Source: JAVVEZ01 sp032250895
GTDB lineage: Bacteria; Pseudomonadota; Gammaproteobacteria; Pseudomonadales; Pseudohongiellaceae
Direction: 5' to 3'
DNA length: 22,982 nucleotides
Assembly: GCA_032250895.1 (NCBI GenBank)
Contig: JAVVEZ010000054.1
Location: 1-22,982 of the forward strand
Shown piece after piece: positions 8,416 to 15,092 of this stretch. The notes below the pieces were generated by a model. That model was not told the origin of the DNA and did not search any database. It saw nothing but the letters and a program-made list of their open reading frames with translations. Positions within the stretch are counted from its first letter, which is position 1, and each line of letters opens with the position of its first letter. The position numbers and the translations under genes are program-made.

Positions 8416-9139
8416 GGCAAATGGCCAGATATTGCGCAAGCACTTTTTCGATGCCCTGGTCGATGCATTCCACGGTCAGCGCATGGCCGATGGACACTTC
8501 CAGAATGCCGCCAATGCTGAGAAATCTGCGCAGATTCTGCAGGTTCAGATCGTGGCCCGCATTCACCCCCAGGCCCAGTGTCTGCGCCTGCTGCGCCGCC
8601 AGCCGGTATTGCTCCAGCACCAGGGCCAGATCGGAGCGCATGAACGCGCGGGCATAGGCTTCGGTGTAGAGTTCGATACGATCGGCCCCGGCCTGCGCCG
8701 CCAGAGTGACCTGTTCGGGGTCGGGATCAAGAAAGACCGCCACCCGGATGCCGGCTGCCTGCAAACGCGCAATCAGAGGTGTCAGCTTATTCAGGTGGAT
8801 GTGGAAATCCCAGCCATGATCCGAGGTCAGTTGGCCTGGTTCATCCGGCACCAGCGTGCATTGAGCGGGCCGGGTCTTTTCCACCAGCAGCAGAAAATCC
8901 TCCGAGGGATAGCCCTCGATATTGAGTTCCACGTCATCATGACGCTGCAGGAAGGCGGCCAGATCCAGGGCGTCCTGACGCCGGATATGCCGCTCATCGG
9001 GGCGCGGATGAATGGTGATGCCCTGCACCCCCAGGTCAATGAAACGCCGGGCGTAGCCCAGCACACTGGGATAATCACGCCCCCGTGAGTTCCTGAGCAG
9101 CGCGATCTTGTTGAGGTTGACACTTAATGCAGTGGCCAT
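8408..9139 (-). CDS. pdxJ: Pyridoxine 5'-phosphate synthase PdxJ
   Basis: Condenses 1-deoxy-D-xylulose 5-phosphate with 3-amino-2-oxopropyl phosphate to make pyridoxine 5'-phosphate, the ring-closing step of DXP-dependent vitamin B6 synthesis. The 243-residue TIM-barrel protein shows SVNLNKIALLRNSRG at the N-terminus, GITIHPRPDERHIR around residues 40-53, VNAGHDLN, and the late SIGHAL block. Several features (LNKIALLRN instead of the E. coli IDHIATLRN pattern, HPRPDERH, LNIEGYP, TSDHGWD) recall the subtype I associate with Bacteroidetes rather than the E. coli form. The start ATG lacks a clear Shine-Dalgarno. It heads the glycolate oxidase operon and overlaps glcD, which is an unusual partner, since in enterics pdxJ sits next to recO. 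It may be a second, specialised copy. Confidence 0.92.
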   Translation of the reverse strand: MATALSVNLNKIALLRNSRGRDYPSVLGYARRFIDLGVQGITIHPRPDERHIRRQDALDLAAFLQRHDDVELNIEGYPSEDFLLLVEKTRPAQCTLVPDEPGQLTSDHGWDFHIHLNKLTPLIARLQAAGIRVAVFLDPDPEQVTLAAQAGADRIELYTEAYARAFMRSDLALVLEQYRLAAQQAQTLGLGVNAGHDLNLQNLRRFLSIGGILEVSIGHALTVECIDQGIEKVLAQYLAICRD

Positions 9140-9147
9140 TGGCGGGA

Positions 9148-9175
9148 TGACGTTCGAATCCGGATAAAAACGTCA
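9148..9175. promoter_or_regulatory. Inverted repeat just upstream of pdxJ (possible operator)
   Basis: TGACGTT (9148-9154) and AACGTCA (9169-9175) form a perfect 7-bp inverted repeat with a 14-base spacer. It ends nine bases before the pdxJ start and touches the proposed -10 element, a typical place for a repressor site or a leader hairpin. The role is inferred from position alone. Confidence 0.35.
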
Positions 9176-9204
9176 TTGTACAAATTGAGGGCAGTGCTTG
9201 TCCT
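9175..9204 (-). promoter_or_regulatory. Candidate sigma-70 promoter for pdxJ-glcDEF
   Basis: On the minus strand, AGGACA (9204-9199) resembles a -35 box and TACAAT (9180-9175) a -10 box, with an 18-base spacer. Transcription would begin near 9168, about 30 bases before the pdxJ start. Box matches are four of six and five of six to consensus. This is a reading by eye, not a scored prediction. Confidence 0.4.
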
Positions 9205-9565
9205 GCTTAAAATTCAGGCTACCTCTGGAAACTGGTCTGTACCGGTACAATAAGGTCAACGCCTTGCATACGATAGAAGGCAAATGATCTTCATGTCGCA
9301 ACCTGGTTCTTTTAGAAACCCCGAAATTTTTTTGAAATATCCCGTTCACGCTCCAATGAGCGTCGGTGAAATGGAGTTTTTGAGTCGTTCCCTTTCTGTT
9401 GGCAATTTGCAGTGAACACCTTCCTCGCCCAAAACTGTTTCCGGGAATATTGCCTTGCCCGGCCACAGGCTGGCGCGGCTGTCTGATGATGTCATTGCCG
9501 AGCCCGGTCTACAACAACTATAAACTGGAAAATATAAGCAAAAATTCCATGTCCCGGGAAAGGGA
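9205..9565. other. Non-coding stretch between pdxJ and the sigma-factor gene
   Basis: Together with 9140-9204 this makes a 426-base divergent intergenic region. I see no convincing gene in it: the minus-strand reading frame at 9173-9466 has no family resemblance, no good ribosome site and a composition like random sequence. Small structures present are CTCCA/TGGAG (9351-9355 and 9372-9376) followed by five Ts on the plus strand, and CCGGG/CCCGG (9441-9445 and 9458-9462). It probably holds the promoters of both flanking units, and could hide a small RNA, for which there is no direct evidence. Confidence 0.5.
9495..9524 (+). promoter_or_regulatory. Candidate promoter for the ECF sigma-factor gene
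   Basis: TTGCCG (9495-9500) and TATAAA (9519-9524) are separated by 18 bases and lie 41 bases upstream of the ATG at 9566. They fit a housekeeping sigma-70 promoter moderately well (four of six and five of six). A GGGAAAGGGA ribosome site follows. Eye-based call. Confidence 0.4.
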
Positions 9566-10144
9566 ATGAGAAGAAACGTCGACAAAAATCAGTGGCCTGA
9601 CGAAGAACTGCTACAGGCTATCAGGGAAGGAGACAAGAGCGCCCTGAACCTGTTGCTTACCCGTTATCACTCCAAAGCCAGGAAACAGGCAAAGTGGCTG
9701 ACCCGGGATGACGGGCTTGCGGATGAGCTTCTTCAGGAAGCCTTCTGCTCCGTTATCAAGCGGTTTTTGTCGACCAGTCCGGTGGAAAACTTCGCAGTGT
9801 ATCTGGCATCGGTGATCACCCACACGTGGATGAAATCCAGGAAAAAACAAAGGGAAGAGGCCACCGCAGATGCGCTGCTGTTGGAGTACATTGAGAACAG
9901 TGAACTCCAGCAATCTGCTCAGATGAAAAGCCTGTCAGAGGAACTGGAGGCCGCAGAACTGGGGAAGCAACTCTGGAATGCGGTGGGAAATCTTCCAAAA
10001 ATTCAACGTAAGGTACTAAAATTAAAATATATCAAAGACTTGACTTATCCTGAGATCGCGTGCCTGCTGAAGATGAAGGAAAACAGCGTAAAAAGTCTTG
10101 TTCACCGGTCAGTGGCAACCCTGAGGAAAAGAAAATGGGAATGA
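9566..10144 (+). CDS. ECF-type sigma-70 family RNA polymerase sigma factor
   Basis: A 192-residue alternative sigma factor with only the two core-binding/promoter-binding regions. Region 2 (about residues 10-95) contains the DELLQEAFCSVIKRF helix, and region 4 (about 140-190) contains LPKIQRKVLKLKYIKDLTYP, then a helix-turn-helix EIACLLKMKENSVKSLVHRS, ending in a basic tail. It would direct RNA polymerase to a dedicated set of promoters. The ATG at 9566 has a strong GGGAAAGGGA site. No gene beside it looks like an anti-sigma factor: the next protein is exported, with only a very short cytoplasmic part. Base composition is around 50% G+C by hand count of one line, intermediate between the GC-rich genes to the left and the AT-rich genes to the right. 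The ECF subgroup cannot be assigned by eye. Confidence 0.9.
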   Translation: MRRNVDKNQWPDEELLQAIREGDKSALNLLLTRYHSKARKQAKWLTRDDGLADELLQEAFCSVIKRFLSTSPVENFAVYLASVITHTWMKSRKKQREEATADALLLEYIENSELQQSAQMKSLSEELEAAELGKQLWNAVGNLPKIQRKVLKLKYIKDLTYPEIACLLKMKENSVKSLVHRSVATLRKRKWE

Positions 10145-10160
10145 GCGCCAACAAAAAAGT

Positions 10161-10191
10161 GCAACCTTTTTGACCGGATTTGACTCTTTAG
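10161..10191 (+). promoter_or_regulatory. Possible ECF-type promoter after the sigma gene
   Basis: GCAACC (10161-10166) carries the AAC core common in ECF -35 boxes. CTCTTTAG (10184-10191) sits 17 bases further on and could be the -10. The pair starts 17 bases after the sigma stop and about 107 bases before the next start codon (10298). This arrangement would let the sigma factor drive the exported-protein genes downstream. The match to any particular ECF consensus is inferred. Confidence 0.3.
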
Positions 10192-10297
10192 TGGTAAGGG
10201 GATTTTTTAAAGTGATGTATCCAATTGCTTCTTGAAGCCGGAATCCGCTCCTTTACTTATTACCGAGTTACAGGAAGCAAAAAAGAAGAGGGCAGAA

Positions 10298-11008
10298 ATG
10301 AAAAGACCATCCTGTTTTCCAAACATATTGAAAATTGGGCCACCAGCTTATCTTTACGCTTTGTTTATGTTCTCGGTTGGCACAGTTGTTTTTTCCCAGG
10401 AAGCAAGCGAGGAAGCAAAAAAAATCGCCAAGAATTATGTAATCAGGGAAAGTGGTTTGCGGCAACCGGAAAATTTTTCGGCAGGCAGGGCTTTTGGCTA
10501 CTTTCTAAGAGTTTTGAATAGCTACGAGTATTATTTCTCTAAAGAAGACTACGACCTTCTTACTTTAGAAACAAAGAATCAGGATCGATTCAGCAAAGAA
10601 CTGTACGAAAAATCGACCAATGAGTGGCGGTATATATGCGCCGATTATATTCTTAATCCCGGTGAAATAAATCCAGATGATTTCAGCGATAGTTTGGCCA
10701 AATGGGAAATTTCCCATAACGGCATATATGAAAAAAGAATGAAAGATATCGTGGCCGGGCTTTCAGTTGACGGTGCCATTTTGGTCATGGAGAAACTGAT
10801 ACCAGAGATCATTTCCAAAACGAACAGCACCAGAACGGATGTGGTATCTCTGGCAAAGAACCATCCATGGATTGTTCAGGACATGTATCAGAGTTCATGC
10901 AACTCCCTGAAAGATATAGACATGGGTGTAAAAACCAAGCCAGAAACGGTAGACATACGCACTATGTCTGAATCTGGAGATTATGAAATCCAGATAACAA
11001 CGGAATAA
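10298..11008 (+). CDS. Exported protein of unknown function
   Basis: I do not recognise this 236-residue protein. It starts at ATG 10298, which has AAGAAGAGGG just upstream; an in-frame TTG at 10232 would add 22 charged residues before the signal and is unlikely. Residues 1-33 form a signal peptide (basic start, hydrophobic stretch 17-33, probable cleavage after VFS, before QEAS). If uncleaved this would be a membrane anchor. The mature part is hydrophilic, probably helical, rich in Lys, Glu, Asp, Ser and Tyr, with cysteines at 114 and 201 that could pair in the periplasm. No repeats or catalytic motif stand out. It follows the ECF sigma gene by 153 bases and precedes the Cys-rich secreted protein by 35 bases, so the two probably form one transcript. 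It lacks the cytoplasmic domain expected of a classical anti-sigma factor. Confidence 0.7.
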   Translation: MKRPSCFPNILKIGPPAYLYALFMFSVGTVVFSQEASEEAKKIAKNYVIRESGLRQPENFSAGRAFGYFLRVLNSYEYYFSKEDYDLLTLETKNQDRFSKELYEKSTNEWRYICADYILNPGEINPDDFSDSLAKWEISHNGIYEKRMKDIVAGLSVDGAILVMEKLIPEIISKTNSTRTDVVSLAKNHPWIVQDMYQSSCNSLKDIDMGVKTKPETVDIRTMSESGDYEIQITTE

Positions 11009-11043
11009 ACCACCATGAATACAGGCTAAATAGAGGATAAAAA

Positions 11044-12138
11044 ATGAAGCCTAAAGTTTATTCAGAAGAAAAAACAAGTCCCTTTGTAGACGTTTTCCGT
11101 CGTATATTTCAGTATTGTGGGCTACTTGCTAGTCTTTTTGCTTTTCTGTTTGCTGCTCCAACACTTGCTGTTACTGTCACCTGTGGGCAGGGATCACCTC
11201 CGCCAGGAGGCCCTCCTCCATTTCAGACTACATGGGCCATAGTAAACACTGAAGCTTTTGAATTTGAGATGGACGGGGCGTTGAGCGGCCAGAATATAGA
11301 ATTGGGCGCAGATAATAGTCAATTGGTCTTCGAGCCGTTTGGTTTATTTATAAAACCGGCATTTCAAAGTCTAAGTTTATTGAACGTATTTATAGGAGGT
11401 GCACCAAATGTTCCTAGCGGCACCCAAGTCAAACAATTCACACAGGGAGACTTTAGTGGTAGCCCGTCAGATTCATGCACTTCAGATTTAGTTACATTTT
11501 TAGAGACTTTTTGCAGCAGTACGGAGCCTTTTAATGTCATTACTTTTACAGAAGAAGTAAACGTCGGAAATTTCTTATTAATTGCAACTCAAAATGGCTT
11601 CTCTCAAGCACAGGCATTCTCGGGTTGTTCCGCCAGCGGCCAGCCGTCTGTTTCAGGATCACTGCAGAGTCAAACCTTTAATCAATGTTGCGAAGCGACG
11701 CAGTCCATTGAATCTGGGGAAAGTTTTGGAGGGATGGCAACATTTCAATTCCCTACAATTTCGTGCCAGATTCAAACATTTACTGCCTATCCGGGAGTGG
11801 GGGTATTCGGCAGCCTGAGTGCTGCAGCGTCAGCAAGCGCCGGTTATACTGGTAATAGCGCCATTTGTGGGACGCCCGCCGTATCTCCTGCGATTTCGGG
11901 CTCTATATCAGGGAGTCTGGCAGCCCAAATTGGCTCCTTTTTAATAAACCCTGATGTTCTTAGCGTTTCTATTGGCGTATCAGGGGGAGCCTCTGCAAGC
12001 TTTTTTGGGCCTACTATTCAGTCCGCTGCCTTCTCTGGATGTATAGGCCCGGCTTCCTATAGCGGTCAGATTACTTTCGCTGATCTTCATAGTACATCAG
12101 TAAGTGGAGTTATCGAAAATTCCGAATATTGTTTTTAA
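11044..12138 (+). CDS. Secreted Gly/Ser-rich protein with ten cysteines, unknown
   Basis: An unrecognised 364-residue protein. A long signal peptide (residues 1-42, hydrophobic core 26-39, probable cleavage after APTLA) precedes a mature part of about 322 residues. Its ten cysteines (47, 145, 157, 195, 215, 216, 241, 275, 333, 363) are an even number and include an adjacent CC pair, suggesting a disulfide-stabilised extracellular or periplasmic protein. A Pro-rich segment (51-60) follows the signal. The second half is rich in Ser, Gly and Ala with SGSISGS-like runs, pointing to beta structure. The motif AFSGC occurs twice (191-195 and 329-333), a hint of internal duplication. The gene has an AGAGGA ribosome site and ends in ...EYCF. 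There is no LPXTG, PEP-CTERM-like or other sorting tail. It could be a structural surface protein or an adhesin, but there is no direct evidence. Confidence 0.72.
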   Translation: MKPKVYSEEKTSPFVDVFRRIFQYCGLLASLFAFLFAAPTLAVTVTCGQGSPPPGGPPPFQTTWAIVNTEAFEFEMDGALSGQNIELGADNSQLVFEPFGLFIKPAFQSLSLLNVFIGGAPNVPSGTQVKQFTQGDFSGSPSDSCTSDLVTFLETFCSSTEPFNVITFTEEVNVGNFLLIATQNGFSQAQAFSGCSASGQPSVSGSLQSQTFNQCCEATQSIESGESFGGMATFQFPTISCQIQTFTAYPGVGVFGSLSAAASASAGYTGNSAICGTPAVSPAISGSISGSLAAQIGSFLINPDVLSVSIGVSGGASASFFGPTIQSAAFSGCIGPASYSGQITFADLHSTSVSGVIENSEYCF

Positions 12139-12148
12139 GGTTATATAA

Positions 12149-12182
12149 CAGTCTGTTGAAAAATAAAAATTTTTGCAGACTG
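12149..12182. repeat. Inverted repeat after the Cys-rich protein gene
   Basis: CAGTCTG (12149-12155) and CAGACTG (12176-12182) are perfect 7-bp inverted arms. The 20-base interior has an A-run and then a T-run that can pair further with some bulging. It starts 11 bases past the stop at 12138. It may slow or end transcription, but there is no T-tract beyond the stem. CTGTTGAAAAA also recalls ends of some insertion sequences, so a relic is possible. A 10-bp palindrome, GTCTTAAGAC, lies nearby at 12195-12204. Confidence 0.45.
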
Positions 12183-12290
12183 CTAATGTGAGACGTCTTA
12201 AGACCTCTTGTTCACGTTATATACTGGTACCATCGAAAACCCAATCGAGGATTTTTATGGTTTTAACAAAAATTTTACTGGAATTAAATT

Positions 12291-12346
12291 AAGGTGAGGA
12301 ATATGAATAAAACGTGTTCATGATTCTTGCATAGTGAGGATAATAA
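12291..12346 (+). promoter_or_regulatory. Leader with duplicated ribosome site and 6-codon ORF
   Basis: GTGAGGA occurs at 12294-12300 and again at 12334-12340. The first copy precedes an ATG at 12303 that reads only MNKTCS before a TGA (12321-12323). The second precedes the GTG start of the 221-residue protein at 12347. This could be a tiny leader peptide or the remains of an older start. Role unknown. Confidence 0.35.
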
Positions 12347-13012
12347 GTGGAATATCTAAGATTGTTATTTTTGATAATGTTATTTTGGCTTACCTTTGGG
12401 GTCAATGCTGAGAGTGTAGATGGTATTGATTTGATTCCGGATGACAATGAACTAGGATTTTATACAGTCAGGATTAGATTGCTACCATATGCCTTACCTG
12501 AAAATCCTGGATATAATAAGCCAGTTCCTATTGTAGTAAAATTTTCATTTAAAATTTTCGCAGAGGGGAAATGGTTGGTTGATCAAGAAGATATAAACTT
12601 TCCTGAGGAGATTCTTGTAAAAGAGTATTTCCTGGCACTTAAAAATTTAGAAAATGTCAAAGATCTTGAAAAATTTTATGATTATGAAACAAACGTTATT
12701 AAACAAAAAATATTTGAAAATGACAAGAAATTATTTGATTCTGTCACTAGAAATTACAGTCAGTTTAGCGATATCAGACTTATTGGAAGTATAAAATATG
12801 GATACTATGATCTCCTGCTCACGCAATACCTGCATAATAGTGGAAGAGATCAGACTACCTCTATAGGTGGCTTTATTGCTATAAATCTTGATGATGGATA
12901 CAAAATAACAGATGGACCAGGAATTACTGGCGGTGATATGATTTTCCATAATTTATTCAGGACTGAAATTCGTGATGCTCTTATTGAGAAAATCATTGAA
13001 GAATTTTTTTAG
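12347..13012 (+). CDS. Exported protein, paralogue A of a tandem pair
   Basis: A 221-residue protein of no family I recognise. The GTG start has GTGAGGA seven bases upstream and gives an immediate signal peptide (residues 1-21, MEYLRLLFLIMLFW..., cleavage probably after VNA). The mature part is acidic and about 200 residues. It is clearly related to the next gene: residues 142-160 (DIRLIGSI, then Y-x-YYD and LTQ) match the neighbour nearly residue for residue at almost the same position, and DDGYKITD (182-189) matches EDGEYKMTD. It has no cysteine. Base composition is strikingly AT-rich (20, 10 and 19 G or C per 60 bases in three lines counted by hand), far below the flanking GC-rich genes and lower than its own paralogue. 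That fits acquisition from another source or long relaxed drift. Confidence 0.72.
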   Translation: MEYLRLLFLIMLFWLTFGVNAESVDGIDLIPDDNELGFYTVRIRLLPYALPENPGYNKPVPIVVKFSFKIFAEGKWLVDQEDINFPEEILVKEYFLALKNLENVKDLEKFYDYETNVIKQKIFENDKKLFDSVTRNYSQFSDIRLIGSIKYGYYDLLLTQYLHNSGRDQTTSIGGFIAINLDDGYKITDGPGITGGDMIFHNLFRTEIRDALIEKIIEEFF

Positions 13013-13055
13013 GTCTATGAAATTTATATAATTTTAACTTTTTGTTTTAAAATTT

Positions 13056-13742
13056 ATGAAGAAATATAAAAAGTTTATCTATGTTTTATTTCTACTACTC
13101 ATTAACACTATTGCTAGTGCGCAGGATATTGGTGTGAAATTGGTTGAGGACCGTAGTGATCCGTCTGTACGCACTGTTGTACTATCTGCTCTTCCGGAAA
13201 GGCTTGGTCTTGATAAACCAGGAGGCGAACCGAAACAAGTTATTATCGAGCTCAGATTGAAGTTATTTTCGTCTGCGCCACAATGGTTATTGGAAAAAGA
13301 AAATGTTGAAATATTAGAAGAACGATTCGTTGCCAACGTCTTCCAGACTCATCGAAGTATGCAAACCGTTGAAGATCTGAGAGATATATTACTTCCGGAA
13401 TTTTATTCCAGAAAGCAGGAAACATTGATGGATTCTAGTGCTGTAAGAGAGCAGACATGGCCATTCAAGAAATTTGATGATATCAGGCTTCTGGGAAGTA
13501 TCCGATATAGCTATTACGATTTTTTTCTAACGCAAGTCAGGAACACCGACGGCAAATCACCTCCAAAGCCCTGGATTATTGGAGCCCTTAAACAAGAAGA
13601 TGGCGAATACAAAATGACGGACGAAAGCCCCTATTTTTGGCTTTTCAGAGGTGGGGATAATTCCACTAGGGCGTTCCTCTCGGAGGATAATTTGCGAGAT
13701 ATCCTTATCCAGGCTCTTTTGGAAATGTTCGATACTCAGTGA
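13056..13742 (+). CDS. Exported protein, paralogue B of a tandem pair
   Basis: A 228-residue secreted protein of unknown function, homologous to the gene 43 bases upstream. The signal peptide is classic: a Lys-rich start (MKKYKK), a hydrophobic core, and cleavage after IASA before QDIG. Shared blocks with paralogue A are DIRLLGSI-x-Y-x-YYD-x2-LTQ (residues 142-160) and EDGEYKMTD (181-189). Of the 21 aligned positions 140-160, 15 are identical. The N-terminal third and the C-terminal tail have diverged strongly. No Shine-Dalgarno is visible in the AT-rich leader before the ATG at 13056, so translation may rely on the upstream gene. Composition is richer in G+C than paralogue A (30 and 21 of 60 in two lines). 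It is the last gene of the AT-rich block; the next gene returns to high G+C. Confidence 0.72.
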   Translation: MKKYKKFIYVLFLLLINTIASAQDIGVKLVEDRSDPSVRTVVLSALPERLGLDKPGGEPKQVIIELRLKLFSSAPQWLLEKENVEILEERFVANVFQTHRSMQTVEDLRDILLPEFYSRKQETLMDSSAVREQTWPFKKFDDIRLLGSIRYSYYDFFLTQVRNTDGKSPPKPWIIGALKQEDGEYKMTDESPYFWLFRGGDNSTRAFLSEDNLRDILIQALLEMFDTQ

Positions 13743-13820
13743 GTTTAAATTGACAAATAGAAATCAAATTTTATCACCTGTGGACTGCAATAGAGGGGAG
13801 TGCCCACGGAGCATGTGCTC

Positions 13821-15020
13821 ATGGCGACACCCGATGTGATACTGAAATCGGATGGTGCGGAACGCATCCATTTCGCCTATTCCCCTTTTCGGGCATTCCT
13901 GTTTGCCCTGATCAGCGCGGCATTCGCCCTGCTTTGCTGGAACCTCATCCGTGACGCCGATACGCTGCGCAAGCTCTTCACGGGATTTCTGTCCCTGTTC
14001 GCGGCGCTTGGCGTAGCGGGCGTTTTCTGGCGCCTGGAACTGGATATTGACCTGGCCCGCCGTCTGGTGCGTATTCGGCGGGGCATGTGGCCCGCGCCAA
14101 AGACCCGGCAGCGTTCCCTCGACGAGTCCGACGGCGTCTGGCTGCGCCTGGAGTACCACGCCACGGGGTCCAAGGGCAATCGGCGACAAGTGCCCTGGTG
14201 GTATGTCAACTTGAAATTCCCTGATGAAAAAAAGGGTACTTGTCTATACGTGGCGCGCAATGAGCTGGACGGCTATAAAAATTGGGAATATTACGCGCGG
14301 CGCTTGCGGATCGATGCGGTGGACGCCACGGGTGAGGATCTCATTCGCAAACCCTGGGAGGCCTTGGACGAAACCCTGGCGGAGCAGCCCAAAGGAACTG
14401 CCCAGAACATCCCTCAACGGCCCGTACAGGCGGACGGCTCCACCATCCAGACGCTTTCCACCCGGGGCCGCAAGGAGTTGCTGCTGCCCGGCGCGGGTTT
14501 CAACGGGGGACTGGTTTTCCTCTGTCTGTTCGGTGGCGCCTTCGCCGCGCTGGGGGCCGGCGCCTGGCTCGCGGCTTTGGGGGTGCTTGACGTCCCGGTT
14601 CAAGGCAGTAGCGGGCAGGCCCTGCTCATCATCCCGTCTGTCTTTATGCTTGCCGGGCTTGGCATCATCTGGCTGGGAATCAGAGGGAGCTATGGCGCCA
14701 CGGTCATCGGTGTCGAGAACAGCGCGCTCTACACTGAATTTCTGCTTTTTGGCAAGCGCTCAGGCAGAAAGGCCATCCCTCTGGCTGAAATAGAGTCCGT
14801 CAAGGTGAGCGGAGACGTACGTTCCAGAACAGAGAGGGGGGTCTACGTCAGCCAGGGCGCCGTTTCGGTAGGCAGGCAGAGATACCGCACGCGTGGCAAT
14901 GAAGTCGTGGTGCGCTCTGACCGGCATATTCTTCGCTTCGGAGGAAGGCTGACGGAGACCGAGAGGACATGGCTCGCGGATGCCTGTTGCTACGCGGCGG
15001 CGCACGGTCAACTCCCCTGA
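13821..15020 (+). CDS. Membrane protein of unknown function, duplicated layout
   Basis: A 399-residue integral membrane protein I cannot name. The layout appears two-fold: a pair of hydrophobic helices (about 22-42 and 52-70) followed by a soluble beta-rich stretch starting LDIDLARRLVRIRRG. A second helix pair follows (in the second half, GLVFLCLFGGAFAALG... and LLIIPSVFMLAGLGIIWLG), then another beta-rich stretch (ENSALYTEFLLFG...AIPLAEIESVKV...) that resembles bacterial PH-like domains of membrane proteins. ATG 13821 was chosen because GGAG lies nine bases upstream; an in-frame GTG at 13800 sits directly against an AGAGGGGA and is too close. The gene is GC-rich, unlike the block to its left, so it marks the right edge of the AT-rich segment. 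It converges with gcvP. Confidence 0.72.
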   Translation: MATPDVILKSDGAERIHFAYSPFRAFLFALISAAFALLCWNLIRDADTLRKLFTGFLSLFAALGVAGVFWRLELDIDLARRLVRIRRGMWPAPKTRQRSLDESDGVWLRLEYHATGSKGNRRQVPWWYVNLKFPDEKKGTCLYVARNELDGYKNWEYYARRLRIDAVDATGEDLIRKPWEALDETLAEQPKGTAQNIPQRPVQADGSTIQTLSTRGRKELLLPGAGFNGGLVFLCLFGGAFAALGAGAWLAALGVLDVPVQGSSGQALLIIPSVFMLAGLGIIWLGIRGSYGATVIGVENSALYTEFLLFGKRSGRKAIPLAEIESVKVSGDVRSRTERGVYVSQGAVSVGRQRYRTRGNEVVVRSDRHILRFGGRLTETERTWLADACCYAAAHGQLP

Positions 15021-15054
15021 ATGCCCTGATTACCCTTCATGACCCCATCCATTG

Positions 15055-15069
15055 CTGCCGTCCCGGCAG
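15055..15069. repeat. Small perfect hairpin between convergent genes
   Basis: CTGCCG (15055-15060) and CGGCAG (15064-15069) form a 6-bp GC stem with a three-base loop in the 118-base gap between the membrane-protein gene and the gcvP stop. Neither strand has a T-tract right after it. It could weakly aid termination from either side. Confidence 0.4.
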
Positions 15070-15092
15070 GTGAGGCGCACCTTGGGCAATGC

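Noticed and set aside
8333..9088. Open frame on the plus strand opposite pdxJ
   Set aside because: Antisense to a recognised conserved gene, with no recognisable motif.
9351..9381. CTCCA/TGGAG hairpin followed by five Ts, resembling a plus-strand terminator
   Set aside because: No plus-strand gene lies upstream to terminate, and the stem is short with a long loop.
9173..9466. Possible minus-strand gene between pdxJ and the sigma factor
   Set aside because: No ribosome site, no family resemblance, and it covers both proposed promoters of pdxJ.
10232..10297. Longer TTG-initiated N-terminus for the exported protein
   Set aside because: It would place 22 charged residues before the signal peptide; the ATG at 10298 has a good ribosome site.
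10298..11008. Anti-sigma factor partner of the ECF sigma
   Set aside because: The protein has only about 16 residues before its hydrophobic stretch and no zinc-binding anti-sigma motif on the cytoplasmic side.
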